Of a stretch of DNA of 16,379 bases, positions 6,564-13,834 are shown one piece after another. The notes under the pieces were generated by a model. The model did not search any database, was not told the origin of the DNA, and was given only the letters and a program-made list of their open reading frames with translations. Position numbers and translations under genes: made by a program. The DNA comes from Treponema sp. UBA2869 (lineage in GTDB: Bacteria > Spirochaetota > Spirochaetia > Treponematales > Treponemataceae): contig DEEV01000001.1 in the NCBI GenBank assembly GCA_002350445.1, positions 1 to 16,379 of the forward strand, given 5' to 3'. Numbering within the stretch: position 1 is the stretch's first letter; each line of letters opens with the position of its first letter.

Positions 6564-8828
6564 ATGGTTGAATTATTAGCTCCTGCGGGAAATGTAGAAT
6601 CTCTGGATGCCGCAATCGGCGAAGGTGCAGATGCAGTTTATTTAGGTCTCAAAAGCTTTAATGCAAGGCTTCGAACTACCAATTTTGCATGGAATCAGTT
6701 TGAAGCCGCAGTAGACAGTTTGCATCGGCAGGGAAAAAAGATTTATGTTACTGTAAATACAGTCTGCGAGGAGCGTGAAACAGAGCGTCTTTATCGTTTC
6801 CTTTCATATTTGAACGAAGTTCATCCTGACGGTCTTATTGTTCAGGATTATGCTATTATGCGTATGGCTCAGGAATTTTTTCCAAATCTTGAACTGCATG
6901 CTTCAACTCAGATGAACGTTGAATCTTCGGCTGCTGTCCGTCAGCTTCAGAAAAGCGGAATAAAGAGAATGGTTCTTGCCCGAGAACTTGGACTTGATGA
7001 AATTGCAAAAATTAAGCGTGAGACTGGCGCAGAACTTGAAACTTTTGTTCATGGTGCTTTGTGTGTAAGTGAATCGGGACTTTGTCTATTTTCTTCATTT
7101 TTGGGCGGAAAATCTGCAAACAGGGGAATGTGTGCACAGGCATGCCGTCGTTTTTATTCAGCGGATGTTCCCGGTGGCGTTAGTCAGGGCTATTATTTTT
7201 CTCCGTGTGATTTACAATTAATTGAAAAAATTCCTGATTTAATAGACGTTGGTGTGGATTCCTTCAAAATTGAAGGCCGAATGAAAAGTGCCGATTACGT
7301 TGGAAGTGTCGTTGCCGCTTACCGTTATGTTATAGATCATTACAAAGAAGATAAAAAAGGTGCCATTGCTGCCGGAAAGCGCATGCTTGCGAGCGATTTT
7401 GCGCGTTCAAAAACAACGTACTGGTATAATTTTGATTCTTTTGAAGCTGGAGTAAATAATGCCGCTTCCAAGATTCTTAATCCAAATCAGGCTGGTGGTA
7501 CGGGAATCTACCTGGGAAAAATTGCAAATACAAAGCCGGCTCCAAAGGAACTTTCAGAGGCTATAATGGCAAATGCTTCTCCAGATACTCCGGTGGAGCA
7601 GCTCCGAATAAAAATGGCCTGCCTTAAAGGCGGTTCTTATGACCCTGATCCGGGCGATTCAATTCGTTTGCATAAAAAGGATGATACAGGACGCGTAAGT
7701 CATAAAATTAAAAGTGTTGAAGTTGAAGATGACGGAAAACGCTGGATAGATATTCCATCTGGTTTTAATGAAGGGGATGAGGTATATCTGCTTCAGATAA
7801 AATCAGGTTCAAAGCATTATGCTCATGTGCTTCCTAATGATATTGGTCGTTTCCGTAAGCAGCCTAAGGATGAAATTCTTCCGGTGCTTGATATTACTCC
7901 GGTTGCAAAAAACGAGCTTAAATATGCACCTGATGGAATTTACGTGCAGGTTTCTTCAATATCTGATATTTTCCTTTCGCAGAGTTTAAATCCTGTGCGC
8001 ATTATTCTGGAGTATAATTCAGAAACTTCTTATGATTTGCTGAATCATAAAACGGTCCTGCCATTTTCAAAAAAGCAGATTTTTATTTCATTTGATCCGT
8101 TCTGTTCTGCGGCTCAGGAAGATAAACTTAATTCCGAAATTGAACAGCTTATTTCTGATGGATTTGTAAACTTTGTTGCAAATAATATTGCTCATCTTCA
8201 GATGCTTTCAGGAAAGGCTGTAAATGTTATAGCAGGTCCTTACCTTTATACCTTTAACCGCTGGGCTGTAAGCTGGCTTGAAAATCAGAATGCGGGCATG
8301 TTTATTATGCCTTATGAAAATTCACGCCGTAATCTTGAAGCAACATATGAAGCTTCTGTAAGGTCTCGCGTAATTGTTCCAGTTTTTGCTTACCCGACTT
8401 TGTTCAGAATGCGCTTTAAGCTTCCTTCTGATTATGATTTTACATATTTTGAAGACAAGGAAGAAAAGGTATTTAAAGTAAATTCAACTGCAGACGGTTC
8501 ATTTGTAATGCCGGAAGAGCCTTTTAGTATTCTTGATAAAGTGAATTTTATTACAGATGCAGGCTTTAAAAAAATTCTTATTGATTTTTCAAAAACGAAG
8601 GTTTCAAAATCGCAAATTAAGGCAATTGTCAATTCAATGACTAAAGCTCAGCCTTTAACAGGTATTTCACGTTTTAACTGGAAGGACGGTTTTTATTCTC
8701 CTCAGCAGATGGAAGAATATCGTGCGGCAAATGAACGTGCGGCGGCAAGAAATGCAGCCGCGGCAAAACCTGTTGTAAAAAAAGGTCCAGTAAATCCAAA
8801 AAAAGCCGGCAGAAAGGGCAGACGCTAG
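6564..8828 (+). CDS. Peptidase U32-family protein, RlhA/TrhP-like RNA hydroxylation factor
   Basis: A 754-residue U32 protein. Despite the historical name (collagenase-like peptidase), characterised family members RlhA and TrhP act in hydroxylation of 23S rRNA or tRNA using prephenate-derived chemistry. The start MVELLAPAGNVESLDAAI is typical, and the U32 signature is clear at about 159-177 (ETFVHGALCVSESGLCLFS). Cysteines at 167, 174, 190 and 194, plus Cys215 in FSPCDL, could bind an iron-sulfur cluster. SFKIEGRMKS follows. The second half matches the extra C-terminal region of long U32 proteins such as RlhA (653 residues in E. coli). The last 40 residues are an added Ala/Lys/Arg-rich basic tail (KKAGRKGRR) that may contact RNA. 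It is convergent with ssb. Family is certain; the exact substrate is not. Confidence 0.88.
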   Translation: MVELLAPAGNVESLDAAIGEGADAVYLGLKSFNARLRTTNFAWNQFEAAVDSLHRQGKKIYVTVNTVCEERETERLYRFLSYLNEVHPDGLIVQDYAIMRMAQEFFPNLELHASTQMNVESSAAVRQLQKSGIKRMVLARELGLDEIAKIKRETGAELETFVHGALCVSESGLCLFSSFLGGKSANRGMCAQACRRFYSADVPGGVSQGYYFSPCDLQLIEKIPDLIDVGVDSFKIEGRMKSADYVGSVVAAYRYVIDHYKEDKKGAIAAGKRMLASDFARSKTTYWYNFDSFEAGVNNAASKILNPNQAGGTGIYLGKIANTKPAPKELSEAIMANASPDTPVEQLRIKMACLKGGSYDPDPGDSIRLHKKDDTGRVSHKIKSVEVEDDGKRWIDIPSGFNEGDEVYLLQIKSGSKHYAHVLPNDIGRFRKQPKDEILPVLDITPVAKNELKYAPDGIYVQVSSISDIFLSQSLNPVRIILEYNSETSYDLLNHKTVLPFSKKQIFISFDPFCSAAQEDKLNSEIEQLISDGFVNFVANNIAHLQMLSGKAVNVIAGPYLYTFNRWAVSWLENQNAGMFIMPYENSRRNLEATYEASVRSRVIVPVFAYPTLFRMRFKLPSDYDFTYFEDKEEKVFKVNSTADGSFVMPEEPFSILDKVNFITDAGFKKILIDFSKTKVSKSQIKAIVNSMTKAQPLTGISRFNWKDGFYSPQQMEEYRAANERAAARNAAAAKPVVKKGPVNPKKAGRKGRR

Positions 8829-8855
8829 TAACCATCAGCTGATACTTCGCGTCTG
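8819..8855. terminator. Possible terminator hairpin between U32 gene and ssb
   Basis: CAGACGC (8819-8825) and GCGTCTG (8849-8855) form a perfect 7-bp stem that covers the U32 stop codon. Inside the loop is a 10-bp palindrome, ATCAGCTGAT (8834-8843). A run of six T lies at 8869-8874, 13 bases past the stem, too far for a textbook intrinsic terminator. It could act as a weak terminator or an mRNA 3'-end stabiliser for either convergent gene. Confidence 0.3.
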
Positions 8856-8883
8856 TATTTCCACCGGATTTTTTCGTTAGCGT

Positions 8884-9342
8884 TTAGAAAACCTCTTCTA
8901 CAAGGGCTTTTTGTTTTTCATGCTGAGCTGCGGCTTTTTCGTATGCAATTTCTTCGGAATCTGGCTGCTCAGAATTACTGTTTTCAGACAAATTTTCTTC
9001 GGCTTTCTTTGAAAAATCAGGGCGGAATTCAATATGTTCGGCAACAACGAAAATTTTGCTTTGCATTTTTCCATCTTCACCAGTCCATTTGTCCTGCTTT
9101 AATCTTCCGACAACGCGTACACCACGACCTTTAGTTACCTTCTTGTTACAGTATTCCGCAAGCTTGCCGTATGCTTCAATATCGAAAAATGAAACTTCTT
9201 CAACGCCCTGGTTGTCTTTGTTTTTGTACCAGCGGTTTACGCCAATAGGAAATTTGAACACTTTAAAACCTTCTGCAGGCTCCATAAGCTCGCTGTCTTT
9301 TGCGATGTTCCCTTCAAGAATTAATGAGTTTAACTGATTCAT
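8884..9342 (-). CDS. ssb: Single-stranded DNA-binding protein
   Basis: A 152-residue SSB that coats single-stranded DNA in replication, repair and recombination. The OB-fold spans about residues 1-108: NSLILEGNIAKDSEL, FKFPIGVNRWYKNKD, EVSFFDIEAYGKLAEYC, GRGVRVVGRLKQDKWTGEDGK and IFVVAEHIEF are all typical SSB strands. The remainder is an acidic, Glu/Ser-rich disordered tail. The C-terminus ends VEEVF instead of the usual DDIPF-type tip; it keeps acidic residues and a terminal Phe but lacks the Pro. The start is supported by AAGAGG eight bases upstream on the - strand. It is not beside rpsF/rpsR, the usual ssb neighbourhood. It lies downstream of, and in the same direction as, an unknown 633-residue gene, but with its own promoter region and a leader of about 70-100 bases. 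Confidence 0.93.
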   Translation of the reverse strand: MNQLNSLILEGNIAKDSELMEPAEGFKVFKFPIGVNRWYKNKDNQGVEEVSFFDIEAYGKLAEYCNKKVTKGRGVRVVGRLKQDKWTGEDGKMQSKIFVVAEHIEFRPDFSKKAEENLSENSNSEQPDSEEIAYEKAAAQHEKQKALVEEVF

Positions 9343-9470
9343 AATTAAAACCTCTTAAAATAAAAGATAGTTATGATGCTGGCCATGCAATCATTTGGGG
9401 ATAAACCCCTTACGTATATATAATTGCGCTGATATTTAAATTTGACCAATTTTTGGAAAAAAAAATGAAA
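9343..9470 (-). promoter_or_regulatory. ssb promoter and structured leader
   Basis: Read on the - strand: an A/T-run upstream region (about 9455-9485), the shared 17-mer AAAAATTGGTCAAATTT (9454-9438), then ATTATATATA (about 9424-9415). Two small hairpins follow in the presumed leader. One is GGGG/CCCC around TTTAT (9409-9397); the other is ATGAT-T-GC / GC-ATCAT around a TGGCCA core (9394-9373). AAGAGG then precedes the ATG. Neither hairpin is followed by a U-run, so they look like leader structure, not a terminator. The rest of the gap up to 9550 is A/T-rich with nothing else recognisable. Confidence 0.5.
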
Positions 9471-9550
9471 AAAATTTAAAAAAAATACAAAAACTTGCAT
9501 AAAAGAGAGAAAAATGAGTTTTTTGAGAGAATAGACAGAGATTTTATGTT

Positions 9551-11452
9551 TTAGTTGCTTACAAGTCTGATTATGTATAAAACAACGTACTCTGTAAGTG
9601 CCTGAGTATCATGAATTTTCTGCATATTAGGCGTATTTACAAGAGTTTTTGCAAGACCTTCTACACGTTCTTTTGTAAATGAAGTTGCGGAAAGTGTCCT
9701 TACAACGCGGCGTGTATAATCTCGGATTAGAGAATTAACGTCCTCTGTAAGATTATTGTAGGCTTCTTTCGAAATCATTTTGTTCCACTGCTTTACAAGG
9801 AAGTTAAGCTCTCGGTCTATAGTTGAACCTTCAGGAACAATATCTTTTGAAAGTTCTTTTGCCTGTTTTGAAAGAGCTTCTGCCTTTGAAACTTTTTTAC
9901 CGCCATCTCCGGAAGTTAAATTTGGAACACTGGATTCCTGTACGGCATTCTGTTTTTTAGTTTTTGATTTATTTGATTTTTTGTTTGCATTGAACAGACG
10001 CATCAGCCATGACAAAACTGGAATAACATATATAAATGGCAGACGGGCTTTTGCGTTTGCGTAAATTTTTGAATTTCTAAGCATAAGAAGTTCACTGTAA
10101 GTCATAAGCTTTCCGTCTGTAAAAAGTTGAAAGCCCTGCTGAGGTTCGTCATCATCTTTTTCGTATGCAAGAAGAGTCATAAAGTTTGCATTTAAAAGTG
10201 AATAAAGAATCGGAGAGTTTCTTTCAACTAAATCGCGCAGGCAAACTTCAAATTCTGCCGCATCATACATTTCCGGAAGTTTTTCATAATCCAAAAGTGT
10301 GTTGTACCATTTTTCTTCCAGATCGTGTTCAATGGAAGCGTGTGCTTCGTTACAAAGCCTTACAACAACCTGAATTACCTTTTTCTTATATACATAGTAA
10401 CGGGTCCCGGAAGCAACCTTAAATACAAGCATTTCAGGAAGTTCGTTTGGTTTACCTTCTGTTGTTATTTTCTGAAGGAATTCCTTGAGGTCGTCTTCAG
10501 AATATTTTCCGTAAAGCAGTTTACCGTTATGATCCTGAAATTTCAAAATCTGATTCATTGAATAAAAATAAGGCGGTTTTGCAAGATTTGTCTGAAGTTC
10601 TTTTAATGCTTCTGCGCGTTTTTGATTTTCCTGGAATTTCTCTTTCATATAAGAACTCTGAAATTCCAGAATTTGCACAGCCTGAAGTATATTTACATCT
10701 TCTACAGTTTTGTCCTGAATTTTTTCAAAATCCTGACGAATGTAATAAAGCGTCTGGTTCCAGATGTAATAATCGTCGCCGTCTGTAAAATCGCCATACT
10801 GATATTCGCCGGAATCAACAAAATGTGTATAAAAATTCTTAATGGAAATTTCTTTTGTAGGATTTGTACTGCGCAATTTTTTTAAGAAATAATCGTGATA
10901 TTCTTCTTTTTTAAGGATTTTACGAATTTTAATCTGTGCAGTTTCTAAAAGAACTTTTGCCGGAATGCATGCAGGAAGCAAAAGTGAAGGAAGTTCTCGT
11001 GAAAATTCCAGAACATAAAGCAACTGCGATTTAGTGTCATTCTGATTTTCCAAAAGATAAGCAATATACTGTTCGGCAACTTTTTTTTCAAGTATGTGCA
11101 GCGGAAACTGACGCGGAAGATCTGAAATTACAGGATAAAGAGAAGAATCATTTTTAAGAATTTCTGCATATTTGTTTGCAAATTTAATTGAAAAAAGTGT
11201 AACGGCAACAATTGTTTTCTTATTATTTGCTGTAATCAGCGCAGCAATATGTTTTTCAGAAAGCCCCTGAAGCTCGGCCGCAACAGTGTTAGTCGGGTCG
11301 CCAAGATATTTTACCAGATCTGCTTGCTCTTCGACGTGATGTTCAGCATATTTTTTGATGTAGGCACAAAATTCCTTGAAATCAATAAAAGGTGATTTCT
11401 GTTTCTCTGAATAATATCTGATAATTGAACTTAAATTTGAGGTTGTTGCCAT
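9551..11452 (-). CDS. Uncharacterised 633-residue cytoplasmic protein
   Basis: I do not recognise this family. It has no signal peptide. The N-terminal 300 residues are predominantly helical and charged (MATTSNLSSIIRYYSEKQ at the start; runs of Lys/Glu/Leu at 150-200). The middle, about 300-460, has alternating polar and hydrophobic strands (LVFKVASGTRYYVYKKKVIQ). A single hydrophobic stretch, LPFIYVIPVLSWLMRLF, lies at about 470-486 and is followed by a Lys/Asn/Ser-rich linker (NKKSNKSKTKKQN). A helical C-terminal domain follows (about 535-633). The short hydrophobic patch may be a membrane-surface anchor. Codon use matches its neighbours, so recent transfer is not suggested. It precedes ssb in the same direction but is separated by 208 bases with a promoter, so a shared role is only a guess. 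Confidence 0.8.
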   Translation of the reverse strand: MATTSNLSSIIRYYSEKQKSPFIDFKEFCAYIKKYAEHHVEEQADLVKYLGDPTNTVAAELQGLSEKHIAALITANNKKTIVAVTLFSIKFANKYAEILKNDSSLYPVISDLPRQFPLHILEKKVAEQYIAYLLENQNDTKSQLLYVLEFSRELPSLLLPACIPAKVLLETAQIKIRKILKKEEYHDYFLKKLRSTNPTKEISIKNFYTHFVDSGEYQYGDFTDGDDYYIWNQTLYYIRQDFEKIQDKTVEDVNILQAVQILEFQSSYMKEKFQENQKRAEALKELQTNLAKPPYFYSMNQILKFQDHNGKLLYGKYSEDDLKEFLQKITTEGKPNELPEMLVFKVASGTRYYVYKKKVIQVVVRLCNEAHASIEHDLEEKWYNTLLDYEKLPEMYDAAEFEVCLRDLVERNSPILYSLLNANFMTLLAYEKDDDEPQQGFQLFTDGKLMTYSELLMLRNSKIYANAKARLPFIYVIPVLSWLMRLFNANKKSNKSKTKKQNAVQESSVPNLTSGDGGKKVSKAEALSKQAKELSKDIVPEGSTIDRELNFLVKQWNKMISKEAYNNLTEDVNSLIRDYTRRVVRTLSATSFTKERVEGLAKTLVNTPNMQKIHDTQALTEYVVLYIIRLVSN

Positions 11453-11472
11453 AACACTACTATTTTATAGCA
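11453..11472 (-). promoter_or_regulatory. Extended -10 promoter just before the 633-residue gene
   Basis: On the - strand, TGCTATAAA (11472-11464) is an extended -10 (TG-n-TATAAA). A start of transcription about 7 bases downstream would be near 11457, leaving only about five bases before the ATG at 11452. The sequence between (AATAGTAGTGTT) has no Shine-Dalgarno. This predicts a leaderless or very short-leader transcript. Confidence 0.45.
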
Positions 11473-11544
11473 TAAAGTGAATTTTTTAAAGAGACATTTG
11501 TGTTTGCAGCCTTACTTCACAGAACAAAACTCTATTGAGAGTCA

Positions 11545-11573
11545 TTGAACAAAAACTTATTTACTGTTACTAT
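11545..11573 (+). promoter_or_regulatory. Candidate promoter of the thiamine operon
   Basis: TTGAAC (11545-11550), exactly 17 bp, then TACTAT (11568-11573). This predicts a transcript starting near 11580, at the very edge of riboswitch P1 (which I place from 11576). An upstream alternative is TTGAGA (11535-11540) with a poor -10 near 11557-11563; it would include all of P1. One of the two probably drives the operon. The rest of the gap 11453-11544 shows nothing recognisable. Confidence 0.45.
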
Positions 11574-11575
11574 CT

Positions 11576-11660
11576 TTCTTACGGGAGCTGAACGAGATTC
11601 GGCTGAGAGGGAACTTCCTGGTTCCGACCGCACCTGATCCGGATAATGCCGGCGTAGGAA
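11576..11660 (+). promoter_or_regulatory. TPP riboswitch (THI element)
   Basis: The conserved thiamine pyrophosphate aptamer core is clear: GGCTGAGAGG (11601-11610), the pyrimidine-sensing part, and CACCTGATCC-GGATAATGCC-GGCGTAGGAA (11631-11660), the pyrophosphate-sensing arm. P1 can form from TTCTTAC (11576-11582) with GTAGGAA (11654-11660), including one G-U pair. A perfect GGAAC/GTTCC hairpin (11610-11614 with 11621-11625) is inserted before the P2 3' strand, as in many bacterial THI boxes. Binding of TPP should stabilise P1 and reduce expression of the uptake operon through the terminator downstream. Confidence 0.95.
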
Positions 11661-11686
11661 TCAGATACTCTTATTCTGTATTTTTC

Positions 11687-11718
11687 GCACGTCCATATTC
11701 CGGGCGTGCTTTTTTTTT
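11687..11718 (+). terminator. Rho-independent terminator, expression platform of the TPP riboswitch
   Basis: An 8-bp stem, GCACGTCC (11687-11694) with GGGCGTGC (11702-11709, one G-U pair), closes a seven-base loop. Nine consecutive T (11710-11718) follow. It lies 26 bases after the aptamer and 42 bases before the first gene, the standard layout for transcriptional control by TPP. I could not find a clear antiterminator partner in the aptamer. Confidence 0.88.
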
Positions 11719-11760
11719 GCACGCCTGTTCAGGAATCAATACACATAACGAGGTTTTTTT

Positions 11761-12066
11761 ATGGAAGCGAGCGTTGCAATTCAAGTTCTGCCAAAAGCAG
11801 AAAATGATGACGAGCTTTGCCGTATTGTTGATGAGGTTATTGCCTATATCAAAAGTACCGGCTTGAATTATTTTGTTGGCCCATGCGAGACCAGCATCGA
11901 AGGCGATTATGATACGCTGATGGAAATTGTAAAGAACTGTCAGCTTATAGCCGTAAAGGCGGGAGCTCCTTCGGTTAGTGCTTATGTAAAAATCAGTTAC
12001 CGTCCGAACGGCGAAGTTCTTAGCATAGAGAAAAAGACAAAGAAATTTCATCAGAATCAGGCGTAA
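11761..12066 (+). CDS. MTH1187-family thiamine-binding protein (DUF77)
   Basis: A 101-residue cytoplasmic protein of the MTH1187/YkoF-like family (PF01910), small ferredoxin-fold proteins that bind thiamine or its hydroxymethylpyrimidine moiety. Family features are ASVAIQVLPK at the N-terminus, an IKSTGLNYFVGPCETSIEGD core (residues about 36-55) matching the usual G-L-x-y-x-x-G-P-x-x-T-x-I-E-G, and a C-terminal VKISYRPNG strand. It is the first gene after the TPP riboswitch and is followed after two bases by the permease, so it belongs to the uptake operon. It may deliver or sense the imported pyrimidine. The RBS is AGG about seven bases before the ATG. Confidence 0.88.
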   Translation: MEASVAIQVLPKAENDDELCRIVDEVIAYIKSTGLNYFVGPCETSIEGDYDTLMEIVKNCQLIAVKAGAPSVSAYVKISYRPNGEVLSIEKKTKKFHQNQA

Positions 12067-12068
12067 AA

Positions 12069-12815
12069 ATGAAGCTTAAGCATAGGCTGGAACCTTTTAT
12101 ACTGATTTTTTTGATTCTCGCATTGTGGCAGTTTTTAAGCATGTCAGGGGTAATTCCATCCTATATGCTTCCTTCGCCACTAAAGGTTGTAAAGGCATTT
12201 TGCGGAGATTTTTCTCTTTTGATGTTTCATCTCAGGCTTACACTTTTAGAGGCTTTTGCCGGTATTTTTGTAAGCATTGTTATGGGACTTTTGTTTGCAA
12301 TTTTAATGGACAGTTTTGGTTTTGTTTACAGAACGGTTTATCCGGTGCTTATCATTACGCAGACTGTTCCAACAATTGCACTGGCTCCTCTTCTGATTCT
12401 CTGGTTCGGTTATGGAATGGCTTCGAAAGTGATTTTGATTGTTCTTTCGTGTTTCTTTCCGATGGCTGTAAATCTGCTCAGTGGCTTTGCTTCTGTAGAT
12501 GCAGATGCTCTTAGACTTTTAAAATCTTTTGGCTCAACAAAGATTCAGATTTTGAGGTATGTAAAACTTCCTGCGAGTATAAAAAGTTTTTTTTCAGGTT
12601 TGCGGATTTCAATTTCGTATTCAATAATTGCATCCGTAATTTCTGAATGGCTTGGAGGAACCCGCGGACTTGGCGTTTATATGACACGCGTAAAAAAGTC
12701 ATATGCTTATGACAAGCTTTTTGCAGTTATCTTTCTTGTTTCGGCATTAAGTCTTGGTCTAATAAAAATCATAAATATTATAGAAAAAGAGGTTTGTAAA
12801 TATGAAAAAAAATAA
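12069..12815 (+). CDS. thiX: ABC transporter permease for thiamine precursor, ThiX-like
   Basis: A 248-residue inner-membrane permease of the SsuC/TauC/ThiX type with about six helices. Typical motifs are IPSYMLPSPLKVVKAF near the N-terminus, TQTVPTIALAPLLILWFGYG (98-117), and an EAA-type cytoplasmic loop at about 145-168 (DALRLLKSFG ... YVKLPAS) that docks on the ATPase, then SEWLGGTRGLGVYM. It starts two bases after the upstream stop, and its 3' end overlaps the substrate-binding gene by 14 bases, so translation is probably coupled. With its neighbours it forms a complete ThiXYZ-type importer under TPP riboswitch control. The substrate is inferred from the riboswitch and from the ThiY-type binding protein. 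Confidence 0.88.
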   Translation: MKLKHRLEPFILIFLILALWQFLSMSGVIPSYMLPSPLKVVKAFCGDFSLLMFHLRLTLLEAFAGIFVSIVMGLLFAILMDSFGFVYRTVYPVLIITQTVPTIALAPLLILWFGYGMASKVILIVLSCFFPMAVNLLSGFASVDADALRLLKSFGSTKIQILRYVKLPASIKSFFSGLRISISYSIIASVISEWLGGTRGLGVYMTRVKKSYAYDKLFAVIFLVSALSLGLIKIINIIEKEVCKYEKK

Positions 12816-13794
12816 CCCGATAAAATCATTTGTTTTATCATCACTTTGTGTATTTTTTGCTTTTTGTGTTTTGGGCTGTTCAAAAAAAATCGATGCTCAG
12901 AATATTTCTTTTATTTTGGACTGGACTCCAAATACAAATCACACAGGACTTTTTGTTGCACAGGAAAAAGGATTTTTTGCAGAAGAAGGCTTGAATGTAG
13001 AGATTATTCAGCCGTCAGAAGACAGTGCTACAATGATGGTTGCTTCCGGACGTGCTCAGTTTGGAGTTGGTTTTCAAGATTCGCTTGCACCTGCAATTTT
13101 ACGGGACGAAAATATTCCCGTAACAGCTGTTGCGGCATTGCTTCAGCATAATACTTCGGGAATTGTTTCTCTTAAAAAAGCCGGCATAGATACAGCTAAA
13201 AAACTTGAAGGTAAAAAATACGCAACCTGGAATTCTCCGATTGAGCTTGCAACAATTCAGAAAGTAATGGAAAACGAAGGCGGCGATTTTTCTAAAGTTC
13301 AGCTTATTCCTTCTACAGTTTATGATGTTGTAACAGCACTTAATACAGAAATTGATTCGGTATGGATTTATTACGCATGGGACGGAATAAAACTTGAGCT
13401 TTCGGGGCTCGAAACAAATTATCTTGATTTTGCAAAACTTGATGAAGTTTTTGATTATTATACTCCGCTTTTTATTGCAAATTCAGATTTCTTAAAAGCT
13501 CATCCTCAGGCATCAAAAAAATTCTTAAAGGCACTTCGCCGTGGCTATGAATATGCAATTGACAATCCTGACGAAGCGGCTGAAATTCTTTGTAAATGTG
13601 CACCTGAACTTGACCGCGAACTCGTTCTTGCAAGTCAGAAATGGATTACACCTTATTACAAGGCAGAGGCAGAAAAGTGGGGCTATATCGAAGCTGAACG
13701 CTGGAACCGCTTTTTCCGATGGCTTAATGATACTGAACTTTTGGAAGGCAAATTGCCTGAAAATTTCGGATTTACAAACGAATACCTTAATTAA
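12802..13794 (+). CDS. thiY: Thiamine-pyrimidine substrate-binding lipoprotein, ThiY-like (NMT1/THI5 domain)
   Basis: A 330-residue lipoprotein: a signal peptide ends in the lipobox VLGC with Cys26 as the lipidated residue. The NMT1/THI5-like domain follows. Its hallmark DWTPNTNHTG (residues 40-49) is the pyrimidine-binding motif of ThiY and Thi5-like proteins, followed by GLFVAQEKGFFAEEGLNVEI and by ASGRAQFGVGFQDSLAPA. The characterised Bacillus halodurans ThiY binds formylaminopyrimidine, a thiamine breakdown product, so import of a pyrimidine precursor is likely here. The cysteine-rich catalytic motif of yeast Thi5 is absent, as expected for a binding protein. The start is set by AAAGAGG about nine bases upstream, inside the permease gene. 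Confidence 0.9.
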   Translation: MKKNNPIKSFVLSSLCVFFAFCVLGCSKKIDAQNISFILDWTPNTNHTGLFVAQEKGFFAEEGLNVEIIQPSEDSATMMVASGRAQFGVGFQDSLAPAILRDENIPVTAVAALLQHNTSGIVSLKKAGIDTAKKLEGKKYATWNSPIELATIQKVMENEGGDFSKVQLIPSTVYDVVTALNTEIDSVWIYYAWDGIKLELSGLETNYLDFAKLDEVFDYYTPLFIANSDFLKAHPQASKKFLKALRRGYEYAIDNPDEAAEILCKCAPELDRELVLASQKWITPYYKAEAEKWGYIEAERWNRFFRWLNDTELLEGKLPENFGFTNEYLN

Positions 13795-13825
13795 TTAAGA
13801 ATTAAGAATGCAGAATTAATTAAGA
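13793..13825 (+). repeat. AATTAAGA short repeats between thiY-like and thiZ-like genes
   Basis: The 8-mer AATTAAGA occurs three times (13793-13800, 13800-13807, 13818-13825), starting in the thiY stop codon and running up to the thiZ RBS. TTAATTAA palindromes occur at both ends. It occupies nearly the whole 40-bp gap. It may be a slippage-derived spacer or a small dispersed A/T repeat. Confidence 0.55.
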
Positions 13826-13834
13826 GTCAGGTGA

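Noticed and set aside
6262..6615. A 117-codon - strand open frame spanning the lamin-tail gene end and the U32 start
   Set aside because: It runs antisense through two well-supported genes and has no recognisable protein features or RBS.
11671..12051. A 126-codon - strand open frame across the thiamine leader and the MTH1187 gene
   Set aside because: It covers the riboswitch terminator and the antisense of a recognised gene, and shows no protein-like motifs.
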